A stretch of 34,528 nucleotides of DNA from Alkalimonas sp. (GTDB taxonomy: Bacteria > Pseudomonadota > Gammaproteobacteria > Enterobacterales > Alteromonadaceae), in the NCBI GenBank assembly GCA_020831935.1, contig JAFIFR010000008.1, forward strand, positions 1 to 34,528. Reading direction: 5' to 3'. The position numbers were made by a program, and so were the translations under genes. Numbering within the stretch: position 1 is the first letter of the stretch; each line of letters opens with the position of its first letter. Shown piece after piece: positions 28,885 through 34,528 of the stretch. Below the pieces are notes generated by a model, which had not been told where the DNA came from, did no database searches, and was given only the letters and a program-made list of their open reading frames with translations.

Positions 28885-30486
28885 TTACATCCAACCTTTA
28901 CCGCTGCTTTGAGTGTGGTAGAGGAGGGTATTTGCGATTTTATCGGCGTCCTGTGCAGTCATATAGGGCACGGTCAGGCTGCCGGAGGCAAACACCAGCT
29001 GCAGGTGCATCAAACCGGCACGGCGCATCAGCCAGTGCTGCTGGCGGCTGAGTTGCTGCAGTTTGTACAGCGGCAGGCAGTAATAATCCACCCCGATCAC
29101 ACCACGGCGCAGGTAAAAATACTGCTCATCCATCGCATAGCCAAAGCGGCGCCAGCGCAGCAGCAATAGCCCGAGCAACAGCACAAAGACAGGCAGCAGC
29201 AGATTGGCCAGCAGGGCATCGTCTGGCTGAAGGGCCCATTGACTGAACGCCAGTGCCGGCAGCCAGAACAGCAGCACTGAAGGCAGTAAAAAGCGCCAAT
29301 TTACCCCTGAAAAGGTGATCCCAGCGCTATTTTGGCCGGGCATGGCTTCGGTCATCAAAGCTGCCGCCTGTGCTGGCGGCAGGGATGGCACCATGATTTT
29401 GCCCTGACTGGCATGCCCCTGCGCTGCGGCCATCGGGGTGGACTGCACCTGCTCGTAATGCAGATTGCAGCGGCCAAAGACTTTATCCAGCCAGTCTTGT
29501 TGCAGTTGCAGCCATTGCAAACGCGATGGCCGCATGCTGATCTCATGACGGGTAAAAAGACCGCTGCGCCGGATGTAACGTTTTTCGCTGCGGGTCAGCC
29601 GAAAGCCGTAGTAGCTTAGGACCGAAGCGGCAATGGAAAACAAGGTGATCAACAGCATGATCATCAGGGTTAGCGCCAGGACCGCCAGTCCCAGCCAAAA
29701 CCAGGACTGCTGCTCCGGGTTAAACCAGTGGGCGACATCCAGCCCAAGCCGCCGCAGCAGCTCGCTGACCAGCTCGGTAATGCGGTTGTAAAAAGGCGCC
29801 GCCAGGCCCAGGGCCAGCAGCAGCCGGTTGTTGCTGATGCCGTACAGCACCAGATCGCCGACCGAGCGCTGACACAGCAGTTGCTCCTCTGGCTGATCGG
29901 TTGCGACTGAATGCCCGACTGTAGTATCGGGTTCGCTGGCCGGCACCACGGTGGATGTGTTCTCTGTGCTGGCCCCTTGCTGGCGCTGGGTGGCATAAAT
30001 GGCTTGTTGCAACTCGGTGGCCAGGGCGTTCGGCAGGGCAGCCAGCCGGGCCTCTTGCTGCCGGGAGCCGGCGGTGTCGAGCTGCAGACACAGATGGCCG
30101 CTTGGCCGGTAGTACAGCGGCTGCAGCAGACGCACATTCTGAATGCGGCTAAACGGTAGGTTCAGCTGGGTTTTTCTGAGCACGCCAGAGCGGATTTCCA
30201 CCGTATCGCCATGGACCCGGAAGCGAAACGCCAGGTAGCGCAGCAAGGCAATCAGCAGCAAAGCGGTCATCAGCAGCAAGAGTCCCAATGCAAAATAGCC
30301 CGGCTCACGCTTAATGCCCTGATAAAACACCAACAAGGCTGGTGCCAGATAGGCCAGGTTGCCAAAGACGCCTTTGAACAGACGAAATGCAAAGTACAGC
30401 AGCGCAATCGGCGATACCCGTTGCCAATGGGTTAGCGATTGCAATTGTGCTTCTGGCCTGACTGGGTTGGCACTTGGTTCAGTCAT
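28885..30486 (-). CDS. YdbT-like membrane protein with bacterial PH (bPH2/DUF304) domains
   Basis: 533 aa, multiple TM segments and repeated 'RYLAFRFRVHGDTVEIRSGVLRKTQLNLPFSRIQNV' PH-like blocks. Confidence 0.87.
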   Translation of the reverse strand: MTEPSANPVRPEAQLQSLTHWQRVSPIALLYFAFRLFKGVFGNLAYLAPALLVFYQGIKREPGYFALGLLLLMTALLLIALLRYLAFRFRVHGDTVEIRSGVLRKTQLNLPFSRIQNVRLLQPLYYRPSGHLCLQLDTAGSRQQEARLAALPNALATELQQAIYATQRQQGASTENTSTVVPASEPDTTVGHSVATDQPEEQLLCQRSVGDLVLYGISNNRLLLALGLAAPFYNRITELVSELLRRLGLDVAHWFNPEQQSWFWLGLAVLALTLMIMLLITLFSIAASVLSYYGFRLTRSEKRYIRRSGLFTRHEISMRPSRLQWLQLQQDWLDKVFGRCNLHYEQVQSTPMAAAQGHASQGKIMVPSLPPAQAAALMTEAMPGQNSAGITFSGVNWRFLLPSVLLFWLPALAFSQWALQPDDALLANLLLPVFVLLLGLLLLRWRRFGYAMDEQYFYLRRGVIGVDYYCLPLYKLQQLSRQQHWLMRRAGLMHLQLVFASGSLTVPYMTAQDADKIANTLLYHTQSSGKGWM

Positions 30487-31036
30487 GCTGACGGTTGTCC
30501 TTGTGCTGCAGAATAAACTGACGAATTTTCTTCGCCTCCATCAGTGGCAAGCCAGGAATTTCAAAGGTGTGCAGGGCACCTCCGGCGCTGAAGACCTGCA
30601 AGGTGGCCAGACCTGCCTTGCGCTCAATAGGGCCGCGTTTGAGCTCAATGTGCTGAATGCGCAAAATCGGTTGGGTGACGCTTTTTTCAAACAGCAAGCC
30701 GCTGCGAAAGCTCAGATCATGCTCGCGCAACGCATAACGCTTACGCGGAAATGCCAGCCGGCAGTACAGGGTAACCCAAAGGCTGCCGGCAATCAGCAGG
30801 CCGGCCAGTCCCAGCAGCAGTTGGTGGTTGGCCTCACTTGGCTGCCAGAAAGGTTGCAGCCAGTAAGCCAGAGTCACCAGCAGCAACAGCAAGGTGGTGG
30901 CGTTATTCAGCCAGAAAGCCAACTGGCTGTAGCGCGGCGATAAGGGCTGCCATTCCAGCTGTTGCAAGTCGGGAAGCTGGTTGGGGTGCAGCGGTTGATT
31001 GTGAAAAGCGGTTGGGTCGGATGCGCCGGTATCCAT
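30479..31036 (-). CDS. YdbS-like membrane protein with bacterial PH (bPH2) domain
   Basis: 185 aa; 'YALREHDLSFRSGLLFEKSVTQPILRIQHIELKRGPIERKAGLATLQVFSAGG'; overlaps downstream partner. Confidence 0.88.
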   Translation of the reverse strand: MDTGASDPTAFHNQPLHPNQLPDLQQLEWQPLSPRYSQLAFWLNNATTLLLLLVTLAYWLQPFWQPSEANHQLLLGLAGLLIAGSLWVTLYCRLAFPRKRYALREHDLSFRSGLLFEKSVTQPILRIQHIELKRGPIERKAGLATLQVFSAGGALHTFEIPGLPLMEAKKIRQFILQHKDNRQHD

Positions 31037-31088
31037 GCTGCGATCTTTTGTTGACCATGGGTAAGCAGAATACTAACTGATTTTTTTG

Positions 31089-31237
31089 CAGCCGACTATG
31101 TCAACAGCTTTCGAAAACAGCTGACGGCAAACGGCTGTGCATCGGATCAGGCATGGAGGTCTCGGCATCCACTGCCGGACGCCCACCTGGTAGCTTCGGC
31201 TGCCTCGACAGCCATGGTGAAGCGGCCGGTGTTCACC
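31089..31237. other. Hairpin-rich intergenic element between ydbS-like and darP (candidate structured RNA or repeat)
   Basis: Stems 31089-31094/31132-31137, 31163-31167/31173-31177, 31189-31194/31199-31204 (C(UUCG)G tetraloop on + strand), 31216-31221/31232-31237. Confidence 0.45.
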
Positions 31238-31257
31238 CTTTGCTCAGTGACGGGCAC

Positions 31258-31779
31258 TCACTCCGCTTCGGTGACGAAGGGGCGCAGCAGTTGAAACAGC
31301 TCTCGGTAGGCTTTGGGGGGCTGCTGTTTTTGCTGTTCCTTTTGCGCCTGCCGGATCAGTTGGCGCAGTTGTTGGACGTCCACTTCCGGGTACTCGGCGA
31401 CAAAGGCGGTGACGGCGTCTTTTTCGGTCAGCAAGCGATCCCGCCACTGCTCAACCAGATGAAACTTGCGGGTAGCCGCCTGGTTGGTGTTGCGGATCAG
31501 CGCCAGAGCCTGCTCAATCGGCTCGATATCACGGCTGCGCATTAAGCGGCCAATAAACTGGATATGTCGGCGCAGGGCCTCGCGCTTTTTCGCCAGCTTA
31601 TCCGCCAGCAGCAGGGCATCCTGCAACTCCTCGTCCAGCGGCACTTTGGCACGCGATGCCGGTGGCAGGGCGACCAGCTCTTCGCCGAGCTGTTGCAACG
31701 CATCCATTTCGCGCTTGACCTGGGTTTTACTTTTCAGGACTTCGTCTTCATCCCAGTCACCGTGGAGAAATTCTGTCAT
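31258..31779 (-). CDS. darP: Ribosome biogenesis factor DarP/YjgA (DUF615)
   Basis: 173 aa; 'KSKTQVKREMDALQQLGEELVALP', 'QFIGRLMRSRDIEPI'. Confidence 0.95.
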   Translation of the reverse strand: MTEFLHGDWDEDEVLKSKTQVKREMDALQQLGEELVALPPASRAKVPLDEELQDALLLADKLAKKREALRRHIQFIGRLMRSRDIEPIEQALALIRNTNQAATRKFHLVEQWRDRLLTEKDAVTAFVAEYPEVDVQQLRQLIRQAQKEQQKQQPPKAYRELFQLLRPFVTEAE

Positions 31780-31885
31780 CTTGGCTCTTATCTGAGTACA
31801 CTATGGTGAGTAATTATAACGTATTGAGCAAGGAAAAGCAGAGGCTTTCAAAGCCTGGGCTTTTTCTGAACCAGGCAGAGGGGTT

Positions 31886-33232
31886 ATGCAAGCAACACAA
31901 CAGGACATTCAGCAGGAAATCGCCGAAGTAAAAGAAGCCGTCAGCCAGGTGTTGGCCCATGCCAGGCAGTTGGGAGCCAGCAGTGCGGAAGCTTCAATGA
32001 GTCGTACCCGTGGCCTGAGTGTGGAAACCCGTCATGGTGAGGTGGAAACCCTGGAGTTTAACCAGGATGGTGGCCTTGGCATCAGTTTGTACTTTGGGCA
32101 GCGCAAAGGCTCGGCATCCACAGCCGATCTGAGCCCGCAGGCGCTGAAGCGCACGGTGGAAGCTGCGGTCGATATTGCCCGCTACACCTCGGAAGACCCA
32201 TGCGCCGGTGTGGCGGAAGCCGGTTGGCTGGAGTTTAACCCGCCAGAACTGGATTTGTTTCATCCGCACCAAGTGGATACCAGCGACGCCATTGCCAGCT
32301 GTGCCCGCGCCGAGCAAGCAGCATTTGATTACGACAACCGCATTGTCAACTCCGAAGGGGCGTCGTTCTCGTCGCATCAGGGCATCAAAGTCTATGGCAA
32401 CAGCCATGGTCAACTGGTGGGCTACCCCAGCAGCCGGCACAGCATCAGCTGCGTGATGATCGGCAAATCCGAGCAGGACATGCAGCGCGATTACAGCTAC
32501 AGCGTGCAGCGCGACTTTGCCAAACTATTGAGCCCGGAGCAGATCGGGCGTGAGGCGGCCGAGGAAACGGTCGCCCGCCTGGATGCACGTCAGGTACCGA
32601 CTCAGAAAGTACCGGTGATTTTCCGGGCCGATATTGCCAGCAGCTTATTCGGCCATCTGGTCAGTGCCATCAGCGGTGGTAGCATTTACCGTCAGTCCAG
32701 CTTTTTGCTCGATAAGCTCGGCCAGCGCATTTTCCCGGAGCATCTGACCATTGTGGAGCGACCGCATTTGTTGCAAGGGCTAGCGTCCAGCCCCTTTGAT
32801 GCCGAAGGGGTGAAAACCCGCGACTTAGCCGTGATTGAGCAAGGGGTGCTGACCAGCTGGCTGCTGACCAGCTACTCAGCCCGTAAGCTGGGTCTGGCCA
32901 GTACCGGCCATGCCGGTGGCATCCACAACTGGCAGGTGCAGCATGGCGAGCAGGATCTGGCGGCGCTCTGCCAGCAAATGGGGCGCGGCCTGTTGGTCAC
33001 CGAGCTGATGGGGCAAGGGGTCAATACCGTGACCGGGGATTATTCCCGTGGCGCGGCTGGCTTTTGGGTGGAAAACGGCGAGATCCAGTTTCCGGTCGCC
33101 GAAGTCACCATAGCCGGCAACCTGAACGAGCTGTTTCAGCGCCTTGTTGCTGTTGGCAAGGATGTCGATATCCGGGGCGCGGTGCAGACCGGCTCGGTGC
33201 TGATTGAATCGATGCAGCTGGCTGGTCATTAA
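31886..33232 (+). CDS. pmbA: Metalloprotease PmbA (TldE)
   Basis: 448 aa; TldD/PmbA family, 'RGLSVETRHGEVETLEFNQDGGLGISLYFGQRKGSASTADLS'. Confidence 0.97.
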   Translation: MQATQQDIQQEIAEVKEAVSQVLAHARQLGASSAEASMSRTRGLSVETRHGEVETLEFNQDGGLGISLYFGQRKGSASTADLSPQALKRTVEAAVDIARYTSEDPCAGVAEAGWLEFNPPELDLFHPHQVDTSDAIASCARAEQAAFDYDNRIVNSEGASFSSHQGIKVYGNSHGQLVGYPSSRHSISCVMIGKSEQDMQRDYSYSVQRDFAKLLSPEQIGREAAEETVARLDARQVPTQKVPVIFRADIASSLFGHLVSAISGGSIYRQSSFLLDKLGQRIFPEHLTIVERPHLLQGLASSPFDAEGVKTRDLAVIEQGVLTSWLLTSYSARKLGLASTGHAGGIHNWQVQHGEQDLAALCQQMGRGLLVTELMGQGVNTVTGDYSRGAAGFWVENGEIQFPVAEVTIAGNLNELFQRLVAVGKDVDIRGAVQTGSVLIESMQLAGH

Positions 33233-33246
33233 CAAGCCTCGCAACT

Positions 33247-33278
33247 AGCAGGCTGCATCATTTACTATGCAGCCTGTT
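33247..33278. terminator. Bidirectional terminator-like hairpin between pmbA and the 46-aa gene
   Basis: AGCAGGCTGCAT-8 nt loop-ATGCAGCCTGTT (one G.T pair). Confidence 0.7.
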
Positions 33279-33298
33279 GCTCTATAAAGACATTCCCT

Positions 33299-33439
33299 TT
33301 ACTTGGCTTCTTGCTCGTCGTGGTCAATTTTGTACAGGAAGTACACGGCATAAAAGATGCACAGGCCAATCACAATGGCGAGGCCAGTAAAGGAAATAAA
33401 GATCACCGGATCGGATATAAATTCTTGCCACAGGTTCAT
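33299..33439 (-). CDS. 46-aa single-TM membrane protein, DUF3149-like
   Basis: MNLWQEFISDPVIFISFTGLAIVIGLCIFYAVYFLYKIDHDEQEAK*, strong AGGAGGAG upstream of ATG; below the ORF-track length cutoff. Confidence 0.8.
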   Translation of the reverse strand: MNLWQEFISDPVIFISFTGLAIVIGLCIFYAVYFLYKIDHDEQEAK

Positions 33440-33470
33440 GGGATGCTCCTCCTGTCTGATAACTGCACTC

Positions 33471-33512
33471 AGTGTAGAAGCAACTGGTTGGATAAAAACT
33501 GACCTGGATCAA
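33471..33512 (-). promoter_or_regulatory. Candidate class II FNR/Anr-type promoter for the 46-aa gene
   Basis: TTGATCCAGGTCAG (33512-33499, 8/10 to TTGAT-N4-ATCAA) and TACACT (33476-33471) with class II spacing. Confidence 0.5.
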
Positions 33513-33534
33513 GCTTTGCGATCAGCTTGCTGGC

Positions 33535-33987
33535 TTAGCTGGAGAGGCTTTGACGCAGATCAAACAACAGGGGATGCCAATGGGCGCTGGATGGGGTCAG
33601 CTGTGTTAAATAAGCAGCAATCAAATCGGCATCTTGACCGGTTGTAAGCTCTGGCAAGGCAGCAAGCAAGGCTTGCTGCTCCAGCTGCTCGGCAACCAGC
33701 TCGGCCTGCAACAAGGCAGCTTTGATGGCCGGCTGAGTGCTCAGGCGGCGGCGCAAGTTACGAATTGGCTGGGTGTAGCTGTGATTGGGCCCGGCGACCG
33801 CCTGGTGCAGCCGGTCAATCTGCTGTGGCGTTAAGATCCAGTGCTGCTGCTCGGCATAGAGCAACAGCAGCAGCAGATTGACATTGGCACCCAGTTCATC
33901 CTGCAAGCGCAACAAGGGCTGCTGAATGCCAGGGTAGCTGGCAAGGCAGAATTGCCAGAATTGCTCTGTGCTGGGCCCTTTAACCAT
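33535..33987 (-). CDS. TIGR02444 family protein
   Basis: 'FWQFCLASYPGIQQPLLRLQDELGANVNLLLLLLYAEQQH'; ATG at 33987 (MVKGPSTEQ) preferred over 34026. Confidence 0.85.
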   Translation of the reverse strand: MVKGPSTEQFWQFCLASYPGIQQPLLRLQDELGANVNLLLLLLYAEQQHWILTPQQIDRLHQAVAGPNHSYTQPIRNLRRRLSTQPAIKAALLQAELVAEQLEQQALLAALPELTTGQDADLIAAYLTQLTPSSAHWHPLLFDLRQSLSS

Positions 33988-34528
33988 GCTGCTGCCAGAA
34001 ACTTTGCTCGGTTTGTTCCAGCTCATCCTGCAGCAAGAACCAGTCTTCTTCCACCTGTGCCAAGGTTTTGCTGGCGCTGGCTTGCTCGGCCAGCCGTTCG
34101 GTCAGCTCGGCTTTGCGCGTTGCTTCGTACAGTTCTGGCTCTGCTAGTAGTTGCTCCAGCTCAGTCAGTCGGGCCGTTAACTGCTCTTGTTGGGTTTCAG
34201 CCTGCTCAAGCTTTTTCTTCAGTGGCCGCAGCAGATTACGCAGTTCGGCCTCAAGGCGTTTTTGATCTTTGCGTTGGCTGGCACTGTCGCTTTTAATCGT
34301 GGTCGACTCGGCCTGGCTGCTTTGTTTGCGGCTGTCCTGCTGCAACCACTGGTAGTAATCCTGCAAGTCGCCGGCAAAAGGGGCGACCTTGCCATCGGCC
34401 ACCAGATAAAACTCATCGGTGGTGCTGGTCAGCAGGTGACGATCGTGCGACACCACCACAATGGCACCCTCAAAATCCTGCAATGCCATCACGATGGCTT
34501 CGCGCATGTCCAGATCCAGGTGGTTGGT
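33980..34528 (-). CDS. ABC-F family ATPase (YheS-like), C-terminal part; N-terminus beyond window
   Basis: Open to the window edge: TNHLDLDMREAIVMALQDFEGAIVVVSHDRHLL...; ABC-F switch region and C-terminal coiled coil. Confidence 0.92.
   Translation of the reverse strand, partial: TNHLDLDMREAIVMALQDFEGAIVVVSHDRHLLTSTTDEFYLVADGKVAPFAGDLQDYYQWLQQDSRKQSSQAESTTIKSDSASQRKDQKRLEAELRNLLRPLKKKLEQAETQQEQLTARLTELEQLLAEPELYEATRKAELTERLAEQASASKTLAQVEEDWFLLQDELEQTEQSFWQQHG

Noticed and set aside
30359-30943. 194-aa ORF on the + strand
   Set aside because: Antisense to the YdbS/YdbT-like genes, whose bPH2 repeats and overlap support the - strand reading.
31055-31106. TTGACA on the - strand (31104-31099) as a -35 for the ydbS/ydbT pair
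   Set aside because: No acceptable -10 hexamer at 16-19 bp; the nearest candidate (TAGTAT) is about 23 bp away.
31153-31545. 130-aa + strand ORF (MEVSASTAGRPPGSFGCLD...)
   Set aside because: Its larger part is antisense to the well-supported darP; the 5' part is in the hairpin element discussed separately.

Overview
The window carries a near-complete MSHA (type IV pilus) biogenesis locus: mshI, a PilN-like gene, mshJ, mshK, mshL, mshM, mshN, mshE, mshG, mshB, mshA, mshC, mshD, mshO, mshP, mshQ. It is followed co-directionally by mreB-mreC-mreD, maf, rng, yhdP, a nitrilase-family gene and tldD. After that come ilvE (+), two membrane PH-domain genes (YdbT/YdbS-like, -), darP/yjgA (-), pmbA (+), a 46-aa membrane protein (-), a TIGR02444-family gene (-) and the C-terminus of an ABC-F ATPase (-). 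A PLP-dependent ACC deaminase/D-cysteine desulfhydrase-like gene runs off the left edge (-). The gene content suggests a gammaproteobacterium of the Rheinheimera/Alishewanella type; this is inference. No CRISPR array, rRNA, tRNA, transposase or prophage was recognised. I found no convincing new multi-gene system. The best leads are small: (a) a hairpin-rich ~170-bp intergenic element behind darP that also holds an in-frame 36-codon ORF directly after the darP stop; (b) an 11-bp perfect hairpin just inside mshC, downstream of the major pilin gene; (c) a hairpin filling the mreB-mreC gap; (d) a 46-aa membrane protein with what looks like a correctly spaced class II FNR/Anr promoter; (e) a modular LamG/L-lectin/DUF6701 MshQ. 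All calls come from reading the sequence; no database search was run.
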